Source of the DNA: a virus
DNA length: 64,000 nt
IMG/VR virus record: IMGVR_UViG_3300002144_000620
Coordinates: 62,001 to 126,000 of that record
Reading direction: 5' to 3' (one strand)
Part shown: positions 1 through 7,922 of the stretch, piece after piece
How the letters are laid out: each line of letters starts with the position of its first letter
How positions within the stretch are numbered: position 1 is the stretch's first letter
Made by a program: the position numbers and the translations under genes
Notes under the pieces: generated by a model
What the model saw: only the letters and a program-made list of their open reading frames with translations
Told to the model about the DNA's origin: nothing
Databases searched by the model: none

Positions 1-1
1 T

Positions 2-235
2 CCGAACGATACTACAGTAAGAAATCAATTCTTATCACTTGTTAACCCAATCTTAGACAACATAAGAAAAGAAAGAGGTTTAACTGACTTTAGAGTTACA
101 GTTGAGATGGATGTTGAGGATGCGGATAGAAATACCTTAAGAGGTAAGATATTCATTAAACCAACACCTACACTAGAATTCATTGAACTTGAGTTCACGG
201 TAACTCCACAAAACGTATCTTTCGATAATATCTAA
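2..235 (+). CDS. Tail sheath protein, C-terminal fragment
   Basis: An open frame runs in from the left edge and stops with TAA at 233-235, giving the last 77 residues of a protein. The segment IRKERGLTDF followed by GKIFIKPTPTLEFIELEF is the pattern seen at the C-terminus of contractile tail sheath proteins (gp18-like), where the last domain contacts the tube and the next sheath ring. Its place directly before the tail tube gene is the normal sheath-tube order. The start lies outside the window, so length and upstream domains cannot be judged. A strong terminator follows at once, so the sheath is probably the last gene of its transcript. Confidence 0.85.
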   Translation, partial: PNDTTVRNQFLSLVNPILDNIRKERGLTDFRVTVEMDVEDADRNTLRGKIFIKPTPTLEFIELEFTVTPQNVSFDNI

Positions 236-243
236 TTAAATTA

Positions 244-280
244 GGAAAGGGGTACTCTAAAAAGTATCCCTTTTTTTTTA
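244..280 (+). terminator. Rho-independent terminator after tail sheath
   Basis: An 11-bp stem (246-256 with 263-273, one G-U pair) with a 6-nt loop is followed by a run of T to 279. It lies 10 bp after the sheath stop codon. Confidence 0.85.
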
Positions 281-357
281 AAGAAAAGTTACAAAAGAAA
301 ATATATTATAGAGTACCTATATTAGTATTAATAATTAATTAAATTAATAATATATAT

Positions 358-453
358 TATATATAAGTACTATAGTATAGAGTACCTTGCTTAAGACCCT
401 TAACAAAAATAAACATTTGAAATGATAAAGTCAAGTTTTTATAAAAATAATTT
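358..453 (+). repeat. Direct repeat, copy 1
   Basis: The first 54 bp (358-411) match 524-577 with only two mismatches, including the invariant CCTTGCTTAAGACCCTTAAC. After a diverged ~15 bp, AAAGTCAAG and an A/T-rich tail match again. AAGTACT can pair with AGTA(C)CTT to form a small hairpin. Function unknown. Confidence 0.85.
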
Positions 454-523
454 TTATTTATGTTAAGAATTAAATAAAATAGTATAGAGTACTATTTATA
501 ATAAAATAATAATATTTAATATT

Positions 524-619
524 TATATATAAGTACTATAAGATAGAGTACCTTGCTTAAGACCCTTAACAAAAATACGGATTAGAATTTACAAAGTCAA
601 GTCCTGATAAAAAAAATTT
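524..619 (+). repeat. Direct repeat, copy 2
   Basis: This is the second copy of the block at 358-453, offset by 166 bp. It sits just ahead of the promoter-like TATTTATA (651) and the tail tube gene. It has a conserved 54-bp core with two mismatches and a less conserved remainder. Confidence 0.85.
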
Positions 620-650
620 AAAAAGGTGTGTACAAAGCGAAATGTGTAGA

Positions 651-658
651 TATTTATA
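651..658 (+). promoter_or_regulatory. TATTTATA motif, candidate late promoter of tail tube gene
   Basis: TATTTATA lies 34 nt before the tube ATG and is preceded by GA, as at 2746. It recurs ahead of several structural genes in this window. The promoter role is inferred. Confidence 0.5.
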
Positions 659-692
659 ATTAACAATAAAGAAAAAATTAAATATATAAAAT

Positions 693-1181
693 ATGGCTAA
701 CTTATTAATGAAAATGCCTGTTCCTTACGAACCAAAGAAAAAGAACAGATTTATTTTAAGATTTCCAAGTTCACTGGGTATTAACGAGTGGTTTGTGATC
801 TCTACATCTAGACCTAAGGTTACAATAAACGAAGTAGAGATACCTTTCTTAAATACATCAACATATGTTGCTGGTAGATTTAACTGGGAAAGTATTGATG
901 TTACGTTTAAAGACCCTATTGGGCCTTCAGCTTCTCAAGCTCTAATGGAGTGGGTTCGTTTACACGCTGAGTCGGTAACAGGACGTATGGGTTATGCCGC
1001 TGGTTATAAAAAAGATATTGAACTAGAAATGTTAGATCCAACAGGTGTTGTTGTCGAGAAATGGATTCTTCAAGGAACATTCTTAACAAACGTTGATTTC
1101 GGATCGTTAGAGTACAGTGATGATGAAATTGCAGACATATCAGCTACATTGAGAATGGACCGTTGTATTCTGGTTTACTAA
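693..1181 (+). CDS. Tail tube protein (gp19-like)
   Basis: This 162-residue protein has the size and pattern of T4 gp19-type tail tube subunits, which stack as hexameric rings inside the sheath. Visible family features are the N-terminal KKKNRFILRFP, the loop around WFVISTSRPK, a central FNWESIDVTFKDPIGPSASQALMEWVR, and the C-terminal YSDDEIADISATLRMDRC. The ATG follows an A/T-rich leader without Shine-Dalgarno. It is a single gene between the noncoding repeat region and a convergent endonuclease gene, bounded by a terminator shared with it. The candidate late motif at 651 would drive it. No truncation is seen. Confidence 0.92.
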   Translation: MANLLMKMPVPYEPKKKNRFILRFPSSLGINEWFVISTSRPKVTINEVEIPFLNTSTYVAGRFNWESIDVTFKDPIGPSASQALMEWVRLHAESVTGRMGYAAGYKKDIELEMLDPTGVVVEKWILQGTFLTNVDFGSLEYSDDEIADISATLRMDRCILVY

Positions 1182-1208
1182 TAGAAGCTACTATTATTGC
1201 AAATTATT

Positions 1209-1242
1209 TAAAAGGGGTTGTATTTTACAGTCCCTTTTTTTA
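1209..1242. terminator. Bidirectional terminator between tube gene and endonuclease gene
   Basis: An 11-bp stem with two G-U pairs (1212-1222 with 1226-1236, loop TTT) is flanked by A-runs on the left and T-runs on the right. It serves the + strand tube gene and can also serve the convergent minus-strand gene ending at 1245. Confidence 0.8.
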
Positions 1243-1244
1243 TT

Positions 1245-1646
1245 TTAATCATTTAGTAGTTTACTATGTTTATCTATAAATTTATTAACCTTCTCAACCA
1301 AAATATCACCTTCCTTCATTTCATGTTCCCATATAATCAATAAAGTATAGTTATGGTCAAACTTAACTAGTTTAACTTTATATTGGTCATTCTTTAAATT
1401 ATTTCTCTGAAAAGTGTACTTAGCTTCTGGGTTATGTGTTTTACAGCAATGGTAAAAACAACCATGTGTTTCAATTATAATACCGTGATCTGGTAATAAA
1501 AAATCAAATTCTCTCTTTTTAAAAACAAAATGTTGTTCATACTTAATACCCAATTCATTAAGTATACCAGCAAACGCAACCTCTAATTTAGACGTTCCGT
1601 TCATTTTTTTTCTAACAGTACGCATTTTTACTTTCTTTTTAGCCAA
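1245..1646 (-). CDS. Vsr-like PD-(D/E)XK endonuclease, probably free-standing homing endonuclease
   Basis: The 133-residue product has a Vsr/EDxHD-type nuclease core: E22 in LEVAFAGIL, D48 in EFDFLLP, E59 and H61 in IIIETHGCFYH, then NNLKNDQYK and a final LLIIWEHEM. Vsr enzymes nick at mismatches; phage EDxHD relatives act as homing endonucleases. It is the only minus-strand gene in the window and lies between two tail genes, typical of a mobile free-standing endonuclease. The longest frame starts at TTG (1646); an ATG at codon 8 (1625) gives 126 residues and may be the true start. The N-terminus is Lys/Arg-rich. Family call firm; homing role inferred. Confidence 0.8.
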   Translation of the reverse strand: MAKKKVKMRTVRKKMNGTSKLEVAFAGILNELGIKYEQHFVFKKREFDFLLPDHGIIIETHGCFYHCCKTHNPEAKYTFQRNNLKNDQYKVKLVKFDHNYTLLIIWEHEMKEGDILVEKVNKFIDKHSKLLND

Positions 1647-1760
1647 AATATTATTACTTTTAAGTAAATAGGTAATGTTATAACTAAAAAGAAAAAAATA
1701 ACCTTTACACTATTTAAGAATACACTATTATTAAAGAGATTATAATTAAATAAAAAAAAT

Positions 1761-2519
1761 ATGGACGATTCACAACAAATTTACTTTGAGCCAGCACATG
1801 ATGTTATCTCACTACCTTCGGGAGGTATGTTTTACAAGAACAAAAAAGATTCTGTTAAAGTTGCATACATGACAGCTTCAGATGAAAACATTTTAACTTC
1901 ACCAAACTTATTACAGAGTGGTAAAGTATTAGACGTACTACTAGAAAAGAAAATTCTAGATAAAGATATAAAAGCTGGTGACTTACTTCCAGGTGATAGA
2001 AACGCTATTATCTTCTTCTTAAGAGCCACTGGTTACGGTGAAATGTATCCAGTTGAGTTGACAGATCCTAAGACAGGCGATAGCTTTATCGAAGATATTG
2101 ATATTAGTCAGTTACCAACTAAAGAGGTTTCTTTAATTCCAGATGAAAACGGTGAGTGTTCATTTGTTTTACCTAAATCGGGTAAAACTGTAAAGTTTAA
2201 ATACTTAACTTCTTCAGAGGATGAAAAACTAATTAAGGATGATCAAATTAGAACTAAGAAATTAGGTTCGAACGCTATTAATCAGGTTATGACACTTAGG
2301 TTACAGAACCAAATTACTGAAGTTGATGGTATTAGGGATAAAACAGCTATTATGCAGTTCGTTGATTCTATGTCACCAATGGATTCATCAAAATTCAGGC
2401 AATACTTAACCGAAAACGAACCAGGTTTAGATTTAACCATTAACGTACAAGCTCCAAGTGGAGAGTTTTTTTTTGGTGAACTTCCGATTACAGCAAAATT
2501 TCTTTGGCCTTACGTCTGA
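1761..2519 (+). CDS. gp26-family baseplate/tail-assembly protein
   Basis: A 252-residue protein of the T4 gp26-type baseplate family. Diagnostic features are LPSGGMFY (residues 18-25), the acidic TASDENIL stretch, DVLLEKKI, and LPGDRNAIIFFLRATGYGEMYPVEL around 78-101. The C-terminus LPITAKFLWP resembles the end of T4-group relatives, so this frame looks complete. In T4 this family takes part in hub assembly. Here the gene lies between tube and tape-measure genes, the position of tail-assembly chaperones in other phages. Codons 236-238 are TTT-TTT-TTT (2466-2474), and a second frame overlaps from there, suggesting a G/GT-like frameshift pair. The chaperone role is inferred from context. Confidence 0.75.
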   Translation: MDDSQQIYFEPAHDVISLPSGGMFYKNKKDSVKVAYMTASDENILTSPNLLQSGKVLDVLLEKKILDKDIKAGDLLPGDRNAIIFFLRATGYGEMYPVELTDPKTGDSFIEDIDISQLPTKEVSLIPDENGECSFVLPKSGKTVKFKYLTSSEDEKLIKDDQIRTKKLGSNAINQVMTLRLQNQITEVDGIRDKTAIMQFVDSMSPMDSSKFRQYLTENEPGLDLTINVQAPSGEFFFGELPITAKFLWPYV

Positions 2520-2706
2520 TTATAGGTCACAAATGATGTACGAATCGTATATCCTTGTGAAACACGCTAACTTTACATACGCTGATGTAATTAGTATGCC
2601 AGTCTTTGAAAGAAGAAAGTTTATTGAGATACTAATGGAAGAGAATGAAAAAGTAAAAGAGGCGAGAGAAAGAGAAATGCAAAAATCTAGATCTAAAAGA
2701 AAATAA
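2458..2706 (+). CDS. Small helical ORF overlapping gp26-like gene; candidate frameshift extension (GT-like)
   Basis: This +1-frame ORF overlaps the end of the gp26-like gene and ends at 2706. Its first codon in the longest reading is GTG inside the upstream gene; tandem ATGs at 2533/2536 would give 57-58 residues, starting MMYESYILVKHANFTY. The body YADVISMPVFERRKFIEILMEE followed by a charged KSRSKRK tail resembles short proteins downstream of tail-assembly chaperones. It may be translated from 2533, or reached by a -2/+1 slip on the T9 run (2466-2474), yielding a ~314-residue fusion. A miscalled T-run length is also possible. Real coding is likely; the mode of expression is open. Confidence 0.6.
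   Translation: MESFFLVNFRLQQNFFGLTSDYRSQMMYESYILVKHANFTYADVISMPVFERRKFIEILMEENEKVKEAREREMQKSRSKRK
2466..2474 (+). promoter_or_regulatory. T9 run, possible slippery site
   Basis: Nine T occupy exactly three TTT codons of the gp26-like frame. A -2 slip (or +1) here enters the overlapping downstream frame. It could equally be a sequencing-length error: eight T would fuse the frames. Confidence 0.4.
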
Positions 2707-2708
2707 TA

Positions 2709-2736
2709 AAAACCCACTTTAACGGTGGGTTTTTTG
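2709..2736 (+). terminator. Rho-independent terminator after chaperone-like pair
   Basis: AACCCAC (2711-2717) pairs with GTGGGTT (2725-2731), extendable by two A-T pairs, with a 7-nt loop and a T-run to 2735. Confidence 0.9.
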
Positions 2737-2745
2737 TTTTGAAGA

Positions 2746-2753
2746 TATTTATA
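2746..2753 (+). promoter_or_regulatory. TATTTATA motif, candidate late promoter
   Basis: It lies directly after a terminator and 12 nt before the ATG at 2766, so it is well placed to restart transcription for the tape-measure operon. A T4-type TATAAATA overlaps at 2754-2761 but would be only 4 nt from the ATG. Confidence 0.55.
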
Positions 2754-2765
2754 TATAAATAAAAC

Positions 2766-3530
2766 ATGAGAAAGTATATTATAACGGAATCACAGTTAGG
2801 TTTAATAGTTAAAAACGCTAGCGACTCACAATTAAACGAAACTTCTGTTCAGAATAGTTCAACACCAATAAGTTTCGATGAATTTTTAAAAGCAACTGAA
2901 GTTGATAACATTAAAAATAACGTAAATGCGAAACCAAACAACCCAGATGACATTAAAGCATTTGTACAAGCGCAAATAGCTAGCGTTGGTTCAAACAAAG
3001 GTGCTGAAATGACAGATAAGGCTCTTAAAGATATTGCTGGGGAACACTATATGGATTACCATAGAGGTTATCGTATAGAACCATTTGACGAAGTAGATAA
3101 TCTATCAATAATAGTTTGTTCTATAGTTTACTTTTACTATAAAGAAGGTAAAATCGCATCATTCAACTTAAAAGATGTTTATAGTAGTTGGGATGCCAAC
3201 TATAGATATTTACAGAAAAATGGTATAGATAACGGTAAACTAAAACAATTACTAAGAACAAAATTTAAAGCAGATTTAAATGCGTTACCAACTATAGATA
3301 GCGATAAAGAAGTTACTTTAATATCTAAAGATGGGTCTATATCAGCACAAGTATTAAAATCAAATAAAGATATAACTAGAGTTAGTTTTAATTTTTTAGA
3401 TAAAAATGGTTTAGATTATTTTTACAGTACATTTTTAAGAAATGGTAATAACCTTAAAAATATAAGATTAGCTATTGGAAGAAACGTTACACCTAGTTTA
3501 GATAAAGGGTCTTTAATATTTAAATTTTAA
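2766..3530 (+). CDS. Hypothetical protein ahead of tape-measure genes
   Basis: I do not recognise the family of this 254-residue protein. The N-terminus reads MRKYIITESQLGLIV, followed by a Ser/Asn-rich stretch (about 15-35) and a globular-looking remainder with an aromatic cluster IIVCSIVYFYYKEGK near 115-130 and a short hydrophobic C-terminal LIFKF. No signal peptide or catalytic motif stands out. It starts 12 nt after a TATTTATA motif, and its stop is 5 bp before the first tape-measure-like gene, so the two are almost certainly co-transcribed. A structural or tail-assembly role is likely by position only. Confidence 0.75.
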   Translation: MRKYIITESQLGLIVKNASDSQLNETSVQNSSTPISFDEFLKATEVDNIKNNVNAKPNNPDDIKAFVQAQIASVGSNKGAEMTDKALKDIAGEHYMDYHRGYRIEPFDEVDNLSIIVCSIVYFYYKEGKIASFNLKDVYSSWDANYRYLQKNGIDNGKLKQLLRTKFKADLNALPTIDSDKEVTLISKDGSISAQVLKSNKDITRVSFNFLDKNGLDYFYSTFLRNGNNLKNIRLAIGRNVTPSLDKGSLIFKF

Positions 3531-3535
3531 TTAAA

Positions 3536-6184
3536 ATGGTACAAGGTAACTTTGCATCTAAATTTCAAAAAGCTATCGATACTTACGATTCGTTAGTTAA
3601 ATCTGGTCAAATTAGTAACCAGACTAAGATATATAGTTTACAAAGTTCAATTAATAGTGCTGCCGAATATGCTTTAAACAAAAAAGAATCTTATCAATTA
3701 GACCTAAAAAATGAAACTATAGGTCAGTGGAGTAGAAGGGTATTTAATGAAAAAGCGGAGGAGGATAAAGTTAAATCAAATTTTAAACGTGACCAAAAAA
3801 TATTAACTAAACAAATTAACGATTACAAGAAAAAAGAGTTAAAAGCTCAAAAGTCTAATAATAAGAGTCAAGAAAAATTAATAAAGGAAAGAAGGACCCA
3901 ATTAGAGACCACTAAAAAAATGAAAGAAGCTGAATCAGAGGCTTTCAGTGCAACATCTAAAATAGCTGGTAAGGGTGGTGGTAATCCTTACATTGCTGCT
4001 ATATTAGTTGTTAGTGGTGCTATATTAAGCGCAGCAAAAAGTATTTTAGGTACTGCTGTGGGTTTACTAAAAAAATTAATACCGAAAAACTTTGATTTTT
4101 TGGCACCGTACAAATGGTTTTTAAAATTTCAAACCTTATCGGGTGATATATCGGTTAACGCTGGTTTAATAGCATCAGAATCAGCTAATTTTTTAGACAA
4201 CCTACCTATGATGATGCAGGATGTACTAGACGTTGGTGGTACATTAGAAGATATTAATAAAGTATTTAAAAAATTTAGTGAAGTAACTAATAAAAACAGG
4301 TTATTCACAAGTAAGGAGTATAAAGGTATATTAAATTTAGGTTTAGGTACATCACTTGGAGCTGAAGGTGCTGCTGATTTCGTTGGTAACTTTGAGAATA
4401 TGGGTTATTCAGTTGATAAAACATTAGAATTCACTGAATATGTTAGAGGTAAAGCAATGAGTATAAACCTTAACCAATCTAACATACTTAATAAGATTAA
4501 CCAATTAACCCTATCCTTAACAGGTTTTGGTATATCTATGGGTCTTAAAGGTATGGCTAAACTAGTAACAAAATCCGTTAAATTAAGATTTGATGTTGTT
4601 GGTTCGGTAAAAGCTTTTCAAGATGCATTTAAAGATCCAGAAGTAGCTGTTGAGGTTGCAGCCAAAGCTAAACTACTTGGTGGTAAATTCGCTTTTTATT
4701 TTGGTGACCCTTTTACTTTAATGGGTAAAAGTATATTAGAACCAGAAGAACTAACCGCTGATTTAATTGAAGCTTTAAAAGATAAAGCCTTTAAAGGTAA
4801 AAACGGTTTTGAAATCGCACCAGCTGATCGTGAAATGATTAGAGAGTTATCTAAAGCATTGGGTCAAGACCCTGAAAACATAATCACATTAGCTATCGAA
4901 CAAGGTAAGGATTTGGATAAAGTTAACGCACTTAGAAAACGAGGTATATTCGAGACTAATATGGATGAAGATAAAGCTGAGTTATTAAAAAATCTAATGA
5001 CATTAAACGAAGACGGTTCTTACAGTATACGATTATCAAATGGTGTTACACAAAGATTATCTGAGATACCTAGTAATGTAACTATATTTAAAACGTTACA
5101 ACAAGAGAGAAAAAATAACGAATCTGCACTATTAAGAAAATCGTTAGCTGAAAGAATAGGTATTGTTATCGATAGGTTTATGATTGGGTTTTCACAGGTA
5201 TTTGTTGAATTAAATAAATATTTCAGAGATTTTGATACCATAACAAATCTAGATAACACCGTTAAATCCATAAGCGATGGTATGGGTAAATTTTTAACAG
5301 ATAAATTTGATAGCGATTGGGGTGATATACTAAAAAATGGTTTAAAAACAGCTAACTTAATGATAGATAACCTATTATTAGTTTGGAACGACCCCAATAA
5401 AGGACTACCAGTTATTTTAGCCGATTCAATGGATATTATAAAAGATGCTTTAATGAAATATATGATCAAACCGTTAGAATTTTATAGCGGTAAACTAGTG
5501 TACGGAATAGGTAAAGGGCTTGATAAAAAAACTTTTGGTCTTTTCGGTAAAAGCATAATGCAATCTGGTTTAAATATGCAAAAAAGCGGTTTAGAGGGTT
5601 CTAGTACTACTTTTTATGAAAATAATGAAAATGGGTTAAGAACTCGTATCGACAATTACAACAAAAATTATGCTAATAATGATATATCATCAAACCTAAC
5701 AACTACGATAAGTAAACGAATACTTAAAAAAATACCTTTTATTGGGGCGGTTATAGGTACCGTGGAGGCGCTTGGTTACGTACTAGAAGGTAATTACGGT
5801 CAAGCTGGAATGGCGTTTGGGTCAGGTGTCTTAAGTACCGTACCAGGTCTTGGTACAGCCGCAAGTATTGGTCTTGACGCTATTAATATGGGTATTGATT
5901 CCCAAAAAGATTATAAGGTTCAGAATATCGAGAAAGCTAATGATTTAATTTACCATAGTAGCGGTTCGATAGAAAAAGGTGCCAAAGGGGACGCTAAATC
6001 ATATATAGATGAACTTGCTGGGGGTAAATCAAATAGTTACAGTAAAGCAAATAGTTTTAATCTGGTATTATCTGGTAAGATTATTAATAAATATAGAGAA
6101 GGTTTTTATGATAAAAACACTCATAATACTACCATAACTTCTTCTAAAATGGTATTAAAACAAATGATAGCTAATTTAGCTTAA
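3536..6184 (+). CDS. Tape-measure-like tail protein A
   Basis: An 882-residue protein starting MVQGNF. It has a charged helical N-terminal part (about 60-140, Lys/Glu-rich, coiled-coil-like), a hydrophobic segment NPYIAAILVVSGAILSAA near 150-170 followed by VGLLKKLIP, then a long mixed helical body. It is a divergent paralogue of the gene at 8276: both share M(V/A)QG(N/D)F, LK(N/S)ETIG, KNRLF, FGDPF, DRFxIG and a C-terminal GSIEKGAKGDAKSYIDE / KGSKGDAIAFIDE block. Position after tube and chaperone-like genes, size and membrane-like segments support a tape-measure role: setting tail length and perhaps entering the membrane on ejection. Family not certain. Its last ~95 codons are duplicated at 7925-8212. 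Confidence 0.7.
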   Translation: MVQGNFASKFQKAIDTYDSLVKSGQISNQTKIYSLQSSINSAAEYALNKKESYQLDLKNETIGQWSRRVFNEKAEEDKVKSNFKRDQKILTKQINDYKKKELKAQKSNNKSQEKLIKERRTQLETTKKMKEAESEAFSATSKIAGKGGGNPYIAAILVVSGAILSAAKSILGTAVGLLKKLIPKNFDFLAPYKWFLKFQTLSGDISVNAGLIASESANFLDNLPMMMQDVLDVGGTLEDINKVFKKFSEVTNKNRLFTSKEYKGILNLGLGTSLGAEGAADFVGNFENMGYSVDKTLEFTEYVRGKAMSINLNQSNILNKINQLTLSLTGFGISMGLKGMAKLVTKSVKLRFDVVGSVKAFQDAFKDPEVAVEVAAKAKLLGGKFAFYFGDPFTLMGKSILEPEELTADLIEALKDKAFKGKNGFEIAPADREMIRELSKALGQDPENIITLAIEQGKDLDKVNALRKRGIFETNMDEDKAELLKNLMTLNEDGSYSIRLSNGVTQRLSEIPSNVTIFKTLQQERKNNESALLRKSLAERIGIVIDRFMIGFSQVFVELNKYFRDFDTITNLDNTVKSISDGMGKFLTDKFDSDWGDILKNGLKTANLMIDNLLLVWNDPNKGLPVILADSMDIIKDALMKYMIKPLEFYSGKLVYGIGKGLDKKTFGLFGKSIMQSGLNMQKSGLEGSSTTFYENNENGLRTRIDNYNKNYANNDISSNLTTTISKRILKKIPFIGAVIGTVEALGYVLEGNYGQAGMAFGSGVLSTVPGLGTAASIGLDAINMGIDSQKDYKVQNIEKANDLIYHSSGSIEKGAKGDAKSYIDELAGGKSNSYSKANSFNLVLSGKIINKYREGFYDKNTHNTTITSSKMVLKQMIANLA

Positions 6185-7922
6185 TAATGAATATAAAAAC
6201 AATTTCTTTTGTATTTATAGTTAAGGAATATATAGTAAATTTAATATATGGCACAAGGTGATTTTTTTAGTGATTTAAGTAATGCGGCTGATAAGTTAAA
6301 TCAAGCTGCTAAAGACGGTGTGATCAATAACTCAACCCAAGAGCAACAGATGGAACGTATGTTAGAAATGTACGAAGCTATAAACGCTAAAAAAGCCGCT
6401 GGATTCAAATGGGATTTAAAATCAGAAACAATTGGTGCTAACATCAGACGCTGGGGTAAAGGAATGGTTGATGACGCCAACAAGCTAAAAAAAGCTAAAA
6501 AGGGTTTAGTGATACAACAAAAAAGTATTAATAAACTTAATGATCTTGAGCTTAAATTAATAAAAGAGGGTAAAAAAGAAACTGCTGAGTTAGTAAAAAA
6601 GAAGAAAGAACAAGCTGTATTAGAAAAAGAAATATCTCAAGTTAATCTTAATGTTGCCAAAAGTGCTAGTAGTAAACTAGGTAGCGTTATGGCTGGCTTT
6701 AGTAACTTCGGTAAAAGCGCTATGAACCTTTTTAGTCCACTAAGTGGTATTTTTAGTTTTATATTAGGTACGGTTTTCTCAATAGGTAAATCACTATTCA
6801 ACATATTATTACCAATAGAAAAAGCATGGAAAATGTTTCTCGAAATGCAGAAAGCTGTTGGAGGCCTATCTGCTGATATTGGTTTAACCAATAAAGAGTA
6901 CATGGGTCTATTAAGTAGAATGCCTATGTTATATAGCGATATTGCTGGATATGGTGGTAAAATAGAAGATATAGCAACTATTATCGGTACTTTTAGTAAA
7001 AATACTGGTAAAAACCGATTATTCTCAAACGAAGAAATTGAAGGTATTGTTAAATTAGGTTATAGTACTGGACTAGGCGTTGATGGTGTAACCGAAATGG
7101 TTGGTGAATTTGATAACTTAGGTTATTCATTAGAACAAACAATGAAAACAGCTGACAAGGGTAGAAAACTTGCCGCTAAATTCAGTATTAATCAAACTAA
7201 GTTACTCAAAACAACAACAGATGTTGTTAAAAATTTAACAGGAACAGCCTTTGGTAGAAGTGTTGAAGATTTAACTAAATTATCAGCTAAAGCACAATCA
7301 TTAAGGTTTAATTTAGCTGAGTCAATTAAATCTTTTAAAGATTCGTTCTTTAGCCCAGAAAAAGCTATTGAGGCGGCAGCTAAAATACAGGTACTAGGTG
7401 GTGAAATGGCGCAACAATTTGGGGACCCTTTCTCATTAATGTATGATTCAATGAATAACGCTGATGGCATGGCCGAGAAATTGATTAATAGTGCTAAAAA
7501 TTTGGCTACAAAAAATAAAAACAATGAATTTATAATACCACCAGCACAAAGACAAATATTAAGAGAACAAGCTGAAGCCTTAGGTCAAAATTATGATGAG
7601 ATTGTTAATGCTGGTATAGAGCAAGCTAGAACAGCCGATAAGTTAATATCGTTAAGTAAAGCATCTGGTTCATTAACCAATTTTAATGATGATGACCAAC
7701 AAGCGTTAGCTAATCTAATGACATTAGGTAAAAACGGTTACGAGATTAAAATGCCTAACGGTATTAGTAAATTAGTTAGTACCATAACCAGCGAAGATCA
7801 ATTAAAAAACATATTATCAGCTAGACAAGCTAATGAAAATGCAGCGCAAGAAAGACTAAACTTATCTGAAAGATTCAGTATTGTATTGGATAGATTCGCA
7901 ATAGGTTTAACACCCTTATTCG
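5895..7922 (+). repeat. Tandem duplication, copy 1 (2,028 bp)
   Basis: It spans the last ~96 codons of tape-measure A, the 63-bp gap with its TATTTATA motif, and the first ~558 codons of the tape-measure C reading frame. It is followed head-to-tail by copy 2 at a constant 2,028-bp offset. I saw nine differences, eight of them in the first 250 bp. Confidence 0.95.
6212..6219 (+). promoter_or_regulatory. TATTTATA motif before chimeric tape-measure gene
   Basis: It lies in the 63-bp gap after tape-measure A, 28 nt before the ATG, and is part of the duplicated segment. Confidence 0.5.

Larger units (their letters stand above)
236..692. other. 457-bp noncoding stretch between sheath and tube
   Basis: No convincing ORF occurs here on either strand. 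The stretch holds the sheath terminator, then very AT-rich DNA containing two copies of a conserved block 166 bp apart (358-453 and 524-619). TAGAGTAC occurs four times (309, 378, 485, 544), with its inverse at 252-259 inside the terminator. TATTTATA occurs at 493-500, 520-527 and 651-658. The spacing and conservation suggest a regulatory or small-RNA region rather than decayed coding DNA, but no known RNA family is recognised. Confidence 0.7.

Noticed and set aside
358-619. CRISPR array
   Set aside because: Only two repeat copies, unit spacing of 166 bp and an AT-rich, partly repeated 'spacer' do not fit an array; no cas genes.
1721-1760. Late-type motif before the gp26-like gene
   Set aside because: CTATTTAAG-like text is present, but no match to TATTTATA; its promoter could not be identified.
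5020-5469. Minus-strand ORF of 149 codons within tape-measure A
   Set aside because: It lies wholly opposite a well-supported gene, has biased hydrophobic/serine-rich composition typical of antisense reading, and has no leader or recognisable motif. The same applies to other antisense frames such as 11447-11932, 48773-49243 and 51492-51857.
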